Of a stretch of 39,699 nucleotides of DNA, positions 12,140 through 22,721 are shown one piece after another (position 1 is the first letter of the stretch; every line of letters begins with the position of its first letter). Under the pieces are notes generated by a model, which was not told where the DNA came from, ran no database searches, and saw nothing but the letters and a program-made list of their open reading frames with translations. The position numbers and the translations under genes were made by a program. The stretch is from Silene noctiflora (taxonomy: Eukaryota; Streptophyta; Magnoliopsida; Caryophyllales; Caryophyllaceae): assembly GCA_009801015.1 (NCBI GenBank), contig VHZZ01010949.1, forward strand, positions 25,331-65,029, given 5' to 3'.

Positions 12140-12736
12140 TCAACATACACCATTGGTCTTCGCTCTGGTGACCACTTCTTTGTGAACCACTTTTTGTTTG
12201 TCTTCCCTCCAATGAACTAATGTTTCTGGAATGACCAGTGATCCCTTATCAGCATCTTTATTATCTCCAGTTGGCTTGATCTCCGTTGTAAAAGTGATAC
12301 TTGGACTGATCGATGAATCAGTGATCTCGACTAGGGTTTGGTTGATGTGTGAAAGCAGTTTGTCCACCATTTGCCTCCCAAAGTTGTCACGCACCACAAC
12401 TCGTAGAATGGTCATATGCTCTATGTCAGCAGGCATTGAGTATGCTGATACTATCCATCCATGGTGTCTTAGGGCTTTTGACAAGGAGAATGCCCGATTT
12501 GTGTTCTTGTCTTTGAAGGCAAATGCCACTAAAGGTACACCTTGCTCCTTGGATATGATGTCAAATCCACCTGTTTTCTCCATACCTTTCTGAAGTGTCT
12601 TTGCATTTTCGATGCAATTTTCAATCACTTTTTTGTATCCCTGGCCAATGCATCATGTGAGGATTATCACCCTTTCGAAATGAACTCCCATTTGTTCGCT
12701 TTAGAAATGGAAGGTTGGAATAGCAGTGCAGAGAAT

Positions 12737-12934
12737 GAGGGCTGTAAATGATCTGAACCGGCTCGAGCTGTGCTCAAGCCAGATCCGAGCTGATTCCAAG
12801 CTTCGATTTTTTTAACTCGGAAAATTACGAGCTGATTCCGAGCTCAAGCTCAAGTTTCTGAGCCCACTAGAGCTCAAGCTCAAGTTTCTGAGCCCACTAG
12901 AGCTCAAGCTCAAATCGGCTCAGTTACACGCCTA
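12737..12934. mobile_element. hAT-like MITE in last intron of the GAD pseudogene
   Basis: CAGAGAAT at 12729-12736 is repeated at 12935-12942, while the sister gene has this octamer once (15723-15730). The 198-bp insert has imperfect inverted ends (GAGGGCTGTAAATGA against TAGGCGTGTAACTGA when the right end is inverted). It contains a 30-bp unit, GAGCTCAAGCTCAAGTTTCT plus GAGCCCACTA, repeated in tandem near 12850-12910. An 8-bp duplication fits the hAT superfamily. Confidence 0.85.
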
Positions 12935-13069
12935 CAGAGAATAATGAAGCAATACCTCAAATCCCAGCCTTAGGAACTGGTAATATTGTGCAACTATTTG
13001 ACTTACTCCTGTAAATGCAGTTGATCAACAAATCTGGTTAGTGTTAATTACCTTTAGAGAAGTTGAGAG

Positions 13070-13402
13070 CTAGGTAGCACCAAAACGGACACGTGATACG
13101 GCATCCCGTGAAATTTAGGACACGGGAAACGCTATTTAAATTAAATAAAATATATATTTTCTGGTAATAAATAACGTACGATTTCATATTTTTAATGTAT
13201 TTGATAATAAATTTACATAAGTGAACGTAGAATTTGACCTTGACTATAATTAATTCTCATTTCCCACCCAAACTCATCTTATAATCAATCTCTTTTGACA
13301 TTTTATTCCTCGTCTAACTATAGGCGTGTGTCTGACGAGTGTCGGGTATCCAGGTGTCGGACACGGTGTCAACTAGTTGGGAGGAGTGTCCGTGCTACCT
13401 AG
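13070..13402. mobile_element. hAT-like MITE inside exon 4 of the GAD pseudogene
   Basis: GTTGAGAG at 13062-13069 is repeated at 13403-13410; the intact sister has it once within its exon 4 at 15920-15927. The 333-bp insert ends in perfect 11-bp inverted repeats, CTAGGTAGCAC and GTGCTACCTAG, followed by further GGACAC/GTGTCC complementarity. No transposase is encoded. It breaks the coding sequence 18 nt before the end of the exon. Confidence 0.92.
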
Positions 13403-13601
13403 GTTGAGAGTGAAGGTAGGCTGATCAGTACCGAGGTAGTTAATGTGGAAGACGAGCTCATCCGGGAGGTCCTCCTTGCTCCTCCAAACCACCCACCCAA
13501 CTCCGACATAAACCAACCCGTACTTATGACCACTAACATTTATACTCTTAACCAATGGCAACCTGAAATCCCACTGCAGTTCTGGGTATACAAATGGCGC
13601 C

Positions 13602-14176
13602 NNNNNNNNNNNNNNNNNNNNNNNNNNNNNNNNNNNNNNNNNNNNNNNNNNNNNNNNNNNNNNNNNNNNNNNNNNNNNNNNNNNNNNNNNNNNNNNNNNN
13701 NNNNNNNNNNNNNNNNNNNNNNNNNNNNNNNNNNNNNNNNNNNNNNNNNNNNNNNNNNNNNNNNNNNNNNNNNNNNNNNNNNNNNNNNNNNNNNNNNNNN
13801 NNNNNNNNNNNNNNNNNNNNNNNNNNNNNNNNNNNNNNNNNNNNNNNNNNNNNNNNNNNNNNNNNNNNNNNNNNNNNNNNNNNNNNNNNNNNNNNNNNNN
13901 NNNNNNNNNNNNNNNNNNNNNNNNNNNNNNNNNNNNNNNNNNNNNNNNNNNNNNNNNNNNNNNNNNNNNNNNNNNNNNNNNNNNNNNNNNNNNNNNNNNN
14001 NNNNNNNNNNNNNNNNNNNNNNNNNNNNNNNNNNNNNNNNNNNNNNNNNNNNNNNNNNNNNNNNNNNNNNNNNNNNNNNNNNNNNNNNNNNNNNNNNNNN
14101 NNNNNNNNNNNNNNNNNNNNNNNNNNNNNNNNNNNNNNNNNNNNNNNNNNNNNNNNNNNNNNNNNNNNNNNNNNNN
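13602..14176. other. Assembly gap (575 N)
   Basis: The run of N replaces the region between exon 4 and exon 3 of the decarboxylase pseudogene. The corresponding distance in the intact sister is about 504 bp, so the gap is close to its true size if nothing else was inserted. Confidence 0.98.
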
Positions 14177-14223
14177 CTCCATGTTTCCCTTTTACTGAAG
14201 GTGCATGAAACAGTCGCCCGATC

Positions 14224-14962
14224 CTACTGTTTCAATACGATTTTTACTCAACGCAACATTCTTTATACAATGCTTTTCATTTAGACACCCTTAACATAAA
14301 AACTCATAATACTCTCATTCTCTCAATTCCAAATCATACAATACAAGCTCTCATATTTATCAAATGTCTCCAATTTAAGATGCTATTTAGTATGTAAAAC
14401 ATGCTTTAGATTAGTTAATCGCAAATTGTTAATCATAACTGCTTTTGTAATAATATATTATCGTCTTATGGGAATAATTCTAGATCTAGGATTAACGAAC
14501 ATAGGAGCACTATATATATATATATAGTTTCCTACTGTAATCGTTGATGGGAACAATTCGATAATACACACGATCTTATGGAATACTCTCCCGTTTGAAT
14601 TTATACATGGTATGAGACCCTCGTGCTCCCGAGGCTTAAATACACACAACTCCACTCTGCTGTCTTCCAGTCCTGTTTTTCTCAGTTTTTTGAAGAGCAA
14701 GTTTTTGTGCTTAATTCCAAGCTGAACACATCAGATTTATTATTGAGACATTTAATTTTTCTGTTGGACAATAATTCATTTCATAAGATTACATAGGTAT
14801 TGTTGTCAGTTGTCACAAGTAGAATTATCCTGCATCGGTTGCATGGTTCGCCAACTAGGCAGCCATAGTTTGTTATAGTTGAAACCAGTAGCAGTTTATG
14901 AACTTAACCCATTCCCGGACCAAATACAACACCAAGCTCTTCAACATTGTTGGAGACTGAGA
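14224..14962. other. Spacer between the two GAD copies
   Basis: No exon 1 or 2 of the downstream copy can be found here. There is a short TA run (14514-14526), and the last 270 bp matches the flank downstream of the other copy, marking the duplicated unit as gene plus 3' flank. Confidence 0.55.
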
Positions 14963-17342
14963 TCAACAGACACCCTTCGTTTTCCCTCCGGTGACCTTCA
15001 CTTCTTTATGAACCACTTTATGTTTGTCTTTCCTCCAATGAACTGATGTTTCTGGAATGACCATTGATCCCTTTTCAGCATCTTTCTCATCTCCAGTTGG
15101 CTTGATTTCCATTGTGAAAGTGATTCTCGGACTGGTCGAGGTATCAGTGATCTCGACTAGGGCTTGTTTGATGTGTAGAAGTAATTTGTCCACCATCTGC
15201 CTTCCCAAGTCTTCACGCACCACGACTCTTAGAATGGTCATATACTCTATGTCAGCAGGCATTGAGTATGCTGGTACTATCCATCCATGGTGTCTTAGGG
15301 CTTTTGATAAGTCAAAAGCCAGGTTTTTGTTCTCGTCTTTGAAGGCGAAGGCCACTAGTGGTATACCCTGCTCCTTGGAAATGATGTCGAATCGACCTGT
15401 TTTCTCCAATCCTTTACGTAGTGTCTTTGCATTTTCGATACAATTCTCCATCACATGTTTGTATCCCTGTTCAACACACCATGTGAAGATTATTGCCCTT
15501 TCGACATGGACACAACTAAATCCGCCCACAAACTGAATCGGAATTGATCCAACCAAAAAATGACCCGATCTGAAATGACTAATGTGAAACAAAAGCTACA
15601 ATAGCCACAGCCAAAAATGACCCAATTGGCGTCATAATCAGTTACTGGAGAACCACCTGAACTCGAAGAAAATAGCCCATTTGTTCGTTTTTTACATACG
15701 GAATGTTGAAGCAATAGCAGTTCAGAGAATAATGAAAAAAATACCTCAAATCCCAGCCTTAGGAACTGATAATATTGTGCAACTATTTGACTTGCTCCTG
15801 TAAATGCAGTTGATTATCAAAGCTGGTTAGTCTTTCCAACTCCACTCCTTTTAACATGGTTTCGCTGTGCCAAATGTTGAAACGCGTTGGTGTATGTTTT
15901 GTTTATTACCTTTGGAGAAGTTGAGAGTGAAGGTAGGCTGATCTGCACCAAGGTAGTTGATGTGGAAGACGAGCTCGTCTGGGAGGTCGTCCTTGCTCCT
16001 CCAAACGACCCACCCAACTCCAGCATAAACCAACCCGTACTTATGACCGCTGACATTTATACTCTTGACCAACGGCAACCTGAAATCCCACTCCAGTTTT
16101 GGGTATACAAATGGCGCCACAAATCCTCCACTGGCCGCATCTACATGTATTGGTGTGTTCCACCTGCACTCGATACCTAAAATGTTAGCTGAAATGAACG
16201 ACAGAGGGATAAAAGAAGATGCAGTATATACTAAAAATAGATGGGAGCATGACAATGAACTAACCCGGTTTTCTTGTTCTTTTCTGTTAGAAGGTCATTC
16301 AAGAGCTTAACATCTTCAAATTCTCCATTAAAAGTGTATCCAAGAATGGCAGCCACACAAATGGTGTTCTCATCCACCAATTCGACCGCTTTAACTGGGT
16401 CCATAACATAGAACCCTTCTCTTAGCTTCACTTCCTTGAGCTCGACTTCAAAGTACCTTGCAAATTTCTCCCAGCAAACCTGGACATTGGCTCCTGTTAC
16501 AATATTCGGTTTGTCAAAGGGCTTCCCTTCTGCCTTTCTCCGGTTCTGCCATTTCTTCTTGAAAGCTAAGCCGGCCAACATGATGGCTTCAGACGATCCT
16601 ACTGTTGCAACTCCTACTGATACTCCATGTTTCCCTTTTACTGAAGGTGCATGAAACAGTCGTCCGATCATATTTACACACCGATTCTGCACATTCAAAT
16701 ACGGATCTTTGAATAACAACTTTACAAATCTTCGCCTTAACAAAATATTTTTTCTTTTTTCCTTTTTCTTGCGACAAAGGTGCATAATACAAAGGGAGTG
16801 ATTCTACAATGCTTATCCAGACGAAAGGTTTTCCGTTCATAGTTAAATGGTGTCAAAATGACAGCGAGTGAATTACCTGAATCTCGGTAGTGACAGGATA
16901 TTCGTCCATGTCGACATAATTTTTGTTGATAGCTTCAGCCATGAGTTTATCACACTCAGGTTCCATCCAAGTGGTGACGAAGGAGGCCAAGTTTAGCCTC
17001 GGGTTACCATCAAGCATCAACTCATCGTGTATCACTTGGTATGCCACATCTTTCGGTATGCTCTTCTTCGGCATCTTGTACCTTACCACCACCAATCAAA
17101 CAACCGAGTTACATGTCAAATTCTTAGCAAAGTGTTGTACTTGTAACATAATTTTACAAAGTTGAAGAAAATTAGTAACATAGACTAACACGGGTTTCAA
17201 AAGCGGACTAACAATTATTTTCCGTGTTGAATCGAGTTGTTGAATACCTTGGAAGAGAGTCATGGACATATCTTGAGGCAAACACGGAGCTAATAACATG
17301 GGACTCCGTCTCCTCTGGCGTTTGTATGACAGACAACACCAT
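14963..17342 (-). CDS. GAD: Glutamate decarboxylase, six exons, intact
   Basis: Exons on the minus strand are 17342-17248, 17081-16877, 16686-16265, 16163-15910, 15797-15745 and 15466-14963. All have GT-AG junctions and matching phases, and they encode about 510 residues, the usual plant length. This PLP enzyme converts cytosolic glutamate to GABA and CO2. Visible signatures are FASRYV in the N-terminus, [48 protein letters not shown] and the PLP-lysine motif [10 protein letters not shown] (Lys about 282). The C-terminus keeps one Trp in a Lys-rich tail ([15 protein letters not shown]) like the calmodulin-binding tail of plant GADs, though it diverges from the common GWKK pattern. The loop before VGSSEA is two residues longer than usual, and [12 protein letters not shown] replaces ILGSTLNGEFED, so this is a divergent paralog. 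Upstream lies a TATA-like site. Confidence 0.93.
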
Positions 17343-17448
17343 TTTCTGGGCACCCTTTTCGGTTTTTAATCTTTATTCTTATATGACACCCTTAATAAAC
17401 TGTTTTGATTCGGATGTAATCTTAGATTAATAGTTGCTAATAATTGAA

Positions 17449-17456
17449 TTTATATA
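17449..17456 (-). promoter_or_regulatory. Candidate TATA box of the GAD gene
   Basis: TATATAAA on the minus strand lies about 107 bp upstream of the ATG at 17342, a normal distance for a plant core promoter. Support is by position and sequence only. Confidence 0.45.
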
Positions 17457-17915
17457 AGAAGATGAGGCGATTAATTATGATTAAGTTACGGTATCCGATT
17501 CCTAATCTTCCTTAAGCTTGCTGCATTTGTTTAACTTGATACTTTAACCTGGTTTGCCTTGCAATTAACTTCTACCCACATTTTGCTTGAGCCTTTGTAA
17601 ATGGAATGTATTAGTAATGCACGTTTCCCTTTGGGTTTTAACATTGTCTCCTGTACAATAGCTCGTATGCAGATCCGCTCACACCCCGTTTCTTGACGTA
17701 ATGTGTTATTTAAGCTTGATCGTGTAATCGATTGCCTAATCTGAGTCGTGACACCAATAGGCGATAGCCCATACTAATCTCGTATATAAATGAGAATCAG
17801 GCACTTAAATTTACATTATGGAAGTTTGAACGGCATGATTTCACACCTATTTACAAAAGAACTAAACCCGGAACTCGTGACATCTTTAAGGTTCTTTGCT
17901 AACCAGTAAACACTA
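17457..17915. other. Intergenic: GAD promoter side and 3' flank of transporter copy 1
   Basis: No gene or delimited repeat was found. The stretch holds the upstream region of the decarboxylase and the downstream region of the first transporter copy, which both run on the minus strand. Confidence 0.5.
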
Positions 17916-20900
17916 CTAAGACACTTTTTTACATTTATAATTCAAAGCAAAGAAAACATAGACCAAGAGATTCAAGAAGCTGAGACCAGCCAAAAGCCAG
18001 AAATAGTTATAAAGCTTACCCTGGTTTAAATTATCCGGTATCCACCCGGTCTTTTCTCCAGCAGTTGTAATGGATGTCACAATTGTTAGGATAAAAGAGT
18101 TCAGGTAACTTCCCAGTGAAAGTGTTAAGATAAGAGAGCGCGGTACAAAAACTTTGCATAGCATCTGGTGACTGATCGTAAAAGAATTCCAGTTTCCCGA
18201 TGAAGAAAAATACCTCAGAAGCTCCCACCAAGAAGTACTGAGGAATCTGCCAAAAGACACTCAATGGAACCGGGACATTTTCATCGACTAACCCGAGTTC
18301 AGTAGCAAGCTGCAAACGTCTGATCTCGACTAAAGCAGCCGAGGTTAGGAAGAGGATCGGGATGGAGAGACCAATGCCCATTCTTTGTAAGGCCGAGAAT
18401 CCCCTTTCCTGTCCTGTAAATCTTCTAGCTATGGGAACGATGATCTTGTCGTAAAGTGGGACCCACAAGAAAATGCTGATGATATCGAAAGTTGACAGGG
18501 ACCCTGCTGGGATAATGAAAGTTCCTACTTTTCTGTCCAAGACCATCCCTTGCTCAACAAAGGTTGTGGACATTTGAGCATAAGCAGCAGAAAAGACAAT
18601 CCCTGCTGCCCAAACAGGGAACATGCGGATCAAAATTTTGAGTTCCTCAACCTGGGTAACAGTACATAGTTTCCAGTGGTTGGAAAAATCACTAGTGTTC
18701 TTTTCAGCATCAGACAGTACAGCTGCTTTGTCCAGGAACCTGGAAGAGACGCACGCAAAAAATTAGAAGTTACAGAACTAAAACTAACAAGATGGTTATC
18801 TATTTACTACAATCAGCGAAAATTTTCTTCTTCTAGTACTATTTTAAAAACTGGATCACCTAGCATGTACAACAGGAGCTCTACATTGCTAGAGAGAAAA
18901 TAATGGTGATTTTTGCCTACAAAGGAGAGCATGCTCTCCACAAGAAGTGGGCCACAGGCCCATAGCTAAAGAGAAATATCCTAATAAGGGGAAAACCGGA
19001 AAAGTGTTAGTGAAGTTTCAAAAATACCAAATGCAATTATGAACGCAATTATCATATGGGTCATCTAAATTTTAACCGGAAAAGGGCAGAGGTAGTAGGA
19101 GCATATGAATTTTAATCGTGGATTTTGGGTGGGAGTACACGCTGTCATAAATCGAACGGAAATATTTGACGGAAAATAATTATGGTAACAGTTGGGAGTA
19201 AATAAGAAAGTTAAGGGGTATAATTGGAGATTATGAAGGCGGGGGGTACCAGTGAGAAAAGTCGATAACTCGAGGGTACCAATGAGAATAACCCAAAAAA
19301 AAAATGTGAGACGACTACAAGATAAAACTAAAAATACCACCTCAGTTCTTTCGTATGCTCCAGCTTACCACTTCCTCCAACAGCTGAACAATCGTCAGGA
19401 ATTTCATAAAGAAGACTTTCATCTGCAGGAACCTCCAAATTGCATTTCAACCCTGATGCAACTACCACCTGGAAAATTCTCGTTAATGGGCTTCCGCCAG
19501 GTCTCTGGAATCTGTAAAGTGGGGTACCAACAAAGAAACACGTAATAGCAATGCCCATGAAAAATGCTGGAACCCCGAAGCCTATGCCCCATCCAACATT
19601 TTCCTGGAGCCAGACGATGACAGTAGTTGCTACAAGGCAACCAATGCTAATGGAGAAGTAAAACCAATTGAAAAAGGATCCCTTCTGTATCCTTTCATTA
19701 GGATCAGTATCATCAAACTGATCAGCACCAAATGATGAAACACATGGTTTTACACCTCCTGTTCCCAGTGCCATTAGATAAATTCCCACATAGAATACTG
19801 CAGACTGTGCTGTAGTTGCTGAAGGGCAGACTGGACCCACACATTCTGCAGGTTTGAAAGCGGGAACTGATGCAGACAGACTCAATGCACAAATCCCCTG
19901 CACAAACTCAGAGCAGGTCATGCAAAAAGACATTCTAAATCAGGATGTCCATTCTTAGGGCTTGCTTGGAGCAAGAGTAATTATTATTTTTTATTGAGGA
20001 ATGAGAGTGATTATTACTAGTGTTTTAGAGGTAAACTAAGCAGGCTAAACAAAATTAACTAAAGCACTGGATGACCATTCAAGTTCCAAAAGTTTTACCA
20101 TGTCACTATGTCAGAGTTCCTAACCAAGATGTAAATTTCTCCAAATATAAGTTGACATGTAAAAATTTTCATGTTTGATTTATCAAAAGAACTATTTTCA
20201 TATTATCATTTTAGAAAAATAAAATAAAATAATATACACTGCATATTCATAAAATATCGGTCAGAGTCAACATGTTTCACCATCGAAGTCAATTGGGGAC
20301 AATATAAAATGGGATAAGGAGAATAATTGAAAAGCAATGGACACTCCCATCAAGACAAAAGGTAGAGATAAACACGACCAAAATTTCATCGGCAAAAGAT
20401 GCATAAGGCAGGAAAATGATTAAGACAGAGAGAGAAAAATCAGGGCGTACAATGAAGTAAATCATGGAGAACGCAGCAATTGTCCAATATCGTCCCCAGT
20501 ATGCATCAGCAAGGAAAGCTCCAATAAGAGGTGTTAGGTAACATGTACCTTCCCAAGTGGTAACAATCCTTGCAGCCGAAACATTTCCTTTATGCAATTT
20601 TCTGGTGAGGTAACTAACAATATTTGTATCAATACCATAAAAGGCAAGGCGTTCACAGCATTCATCGCCTGTAAATGAAAGTGAAGGTGCAAATGAAAAA
20701 AGAAAAATACTAGCAAGTTATATAAAATCGAAACTAGCATTTTAATATTCCAAGAATGAAAAGGCAGGCTTTCCAATTTCCAGTTTTGCTCCTCAAAACA
20801 GGGTTCCCATGGAGATCAACAGAGCCGTCTGCTGTGCATAATTCATTGTTCTCCCTCTAAAAGCATGTAAATTATGAAACAAAGTGAAAAGTGGATTATC

Positions 20901-21029
20901 AATCACGAAATTTCATTTCAGATACAACAGTTGAAGAGTAACGAATAACTGTTGTAACCTGCATCTAGTTCTTGATTAAGCAGGTGACGAGGGACGCCAT
21001 CAATATACTATTCCTCCTTTACAAAAACC

Positions 21030-21105
21030 TATTCCCTCCATATCCAATTATATTGTCCCTATCTATGAAATAAAAAGAGAGAGCATAAATGGGATGGAGG
21101 GAGTA
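21030..21105. mobile_element. Stowaway-type MITE in intron 1 of transporter copy 1
   Basis: The ends ATTCCCTCCATATCC and GGGATGGAGGGAGTA are inverted and flanked by TA dinucleotides, with an AT-rich core of about 45 bp. This is the usual Stowaway (Tc1/mariner-derived) design. Confidence 0.65.
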
Positions 21106-22000
21106 TTTGGTAATGGAATTTTTTTCCCCACGGCATTATCTGTTTGTTGTGCTCAACTCTCCTCCACATAGTCCTCAACTTCTAAACTTTTCCTCTTCAT
21201 CACCATTCGAAAGCTTAAGAAACAACTCATGTTCAAAATTTCTGCCAAGATAAAGGTCTCCATACTCTCCAACCACCATTAGTGCTCAAGAGCTCCTAAA
21301 ACTGAATTGAATGCTTATTTCCATACATGGGGTACCTAAAAGCCAGCATCAGTTACCGCTTATTTTTCATATTCCCTATGTCCCTGACAATAGTTTATGT
21401 GTCTACTCTTTGTATGAAAGTCTTTCTCAACCAATAATTTCCGATTCCTTTGTAGGCATGTTTGTGTGCAAACAAAAAATGCGAACCTCTCTAGTTTCAC
21501 TTAAATATGCTTACAAAAAATATCGATACCAAAAGCAAATGCAAACTATTGACGATGACAAGAGGGGTACAAGATTATCAAGTGAGAATTTAACTGACAT
21601 TTCAATCTGTAAAGTATTAAACAGTCATATAATAGCAAGAGAATTTAACCCAATCATTTCCTCAACTTGGGATATCATACAAGATAACCATTACTTGTCA
21701 AAGTAACAATTAATGGCTGTCATGACTCATGCGTTGAATATTCTCTTGCTTCTGCTACAGCATTACCCACAATATTTTACCTGATCAAGTACCTAGACGA
21801 CCCACTATACTTGGATATTTAGGCCTGATTTGATTATATACGAGTATACACAAAACAGTGCATCTTAATCATGTGAAAGCATCAAGACCCAAATTCATAT
21901 CTTCATAAAAAGCATCGTCTTTCAATCGGTGTGATCTAATTTACATAGCTTAATGACAAGAGATTGCATCTCATGACAAAATATCACCTACAGATTCTTT

Positions 22001-22120
22001 TTTGAGACGGTTATAAGTATGAAATGGGTCTAGAAAACACATATACTCGGTTAATAATGAGCAATTAGTGCTACAAATATGTTTATAGACCTGTCTTACG
22101 CTTACAACGGTCTTAGGAAA
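22001..22120. mobile_element. Small inverted-repeat element in intron 1 of transporter copy 1
   Basis: The left part TTTGAGACGGTTATAAGTAT with GGGTCTAGAAAACA is mirrored on the right by TGTTTATAGACCTGTC and CTTACAACGGTCTTAGG. The inverted arms are about 40 bp with mismatches; no clear target duplication was found. Confidence 0.5.
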
Positions 22121-22721
22121 TACTTACTGAACATCACCAGAAGGCTGATAAAGGAAGCCCCTACCTAATTCCGGGGTTTTACATCCAAAATTACATTAAA
22201 AATCATCTTTAATATCCTTCTAAATTCCGCGATCACATAATAATATTACCAATCAACTGCATTTACAGCAGCCCTTTGATTAATTAAATATACCATCAAT
22301 TTCTTTCTTTCTTTCTTTTTTTTGCTTACATATGATATTTACTAATCTAGTGGTTGCTGGTTAAGACGGGGGTATTGTAGACAAGGACAATAGATCCAGG
22401 TTTGAATATACGACTATTTAGACCCAAAAAAATGATATTAATAATCTATGAATAAAAATTAGGCTTCTGCAACAGAAAATGTCTAATAATCCAATCTGAC
22501 ATGAACAAAAATTACAAGAAAGAAACGACTTTTAACATTAGCAGTTTCCAGTTATTGATGAATGTGTGAGATAATAAGCAGTAATCTTCAAAGGAAAAAA
22601 AATGTAAAGGGTAAAGATTAATGGAAGGTGTATGAACCTGCAGAAGAGGAAACTGTAAAAGGGAATGCTGATGATCATGGTGTTGATTGCCTATTTTTCC
22701 AGTTTGGTCCACTTCTTCCAT

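Larger units (their letters stand above)
12140..14223 (-). pseudogene. Glutamate decarboxylase copy, 5'-truncated and transposon-interrupted
   Basis: Read on the minus strand, 12140-12640 is the complete last exon ([15 protein letters not shown] to KTNGVC), 12956-13008 is exon 5 ([18 protein letters not shown]) and 13052-13601 is exon 4. Exon 4 keeps the PLP-lysine motif VSGHKYG but is split by a 333-bp insertion at 13070-13402. After the N gap, 14177-14223 is the first part of exon 3 ([14 protein letters not shown]). Homology stops at 14223; exons 1, 2 and the first codons of exon 3 are absent from the next 740 bp. A second insertion sits in the last intron. Exons 5 and 6 remain open and the splice sites are good, so the break is recent. 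Readthrough into the insertion gives eight extra residues and a stop. A short transcript is possible but a working enzyme is not expected. Confidence 0.85.
17916..22721 (-). pseudogene. NPF8/PTR-type peptide transporter copy 1, two lesions
   Basis: Five exons align with the two sister copies: 22721-22638 (28 codons, MEEVDQTGKIGNQ to PLLQ), 20856-20751, 20668-20451, 19897-19341 and 18739-17916. Exon lengths 2-4 (106, 218 and 557 nt) equal those of the sisters. Two lesions are visible. The donor after exon 2 reads G-GAATAT, where the sisters have G-GTAAAT or G-GTGAAT. Exon 5 has 824 nt instead of 823, because an extra base at 18109 turns GNYLNSF into GKLPELF and leads to an early stop. The proton-coupling motif [19 protein letters not shown] and [10 protein letters not shown] are otherwise kept, so decay is recent, or the single-base change is a draft error. 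Family role: H+-coupled di/tripeptide uptake through 12 membrane helices. The first exon is placed by phase and position and is the least certain. Confidence 0.78.

Noticed and set aside
12840..12912. Regular 30-bp repeats that could suggest a CRISPR-like array
   Set aside because: This is a plant nuclear region; the units are contiguous without spacers and lie inside a hAT-like element.
13373..14284. Long frames across the N gap on both strands
   Set aside because: They are open only because N bases cannot form stops.
15057..15536. Long open frame antisense to the last exon of the decarboxylase, with a similar one at 12231-12593
   Set aside because: Both mirror a conserved coding exon on the other strand; the resemblance between them follows from the duplication.
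21311..21706. 131-codon plus-strand frame within intron 1 of transporter copy 1
   Set aside because: It has AT-biased composition, no known motif and no splice or conservation support.
22300..22330. TTTC microsatellite
   Set aside because: A short simple repeat with no evident role.
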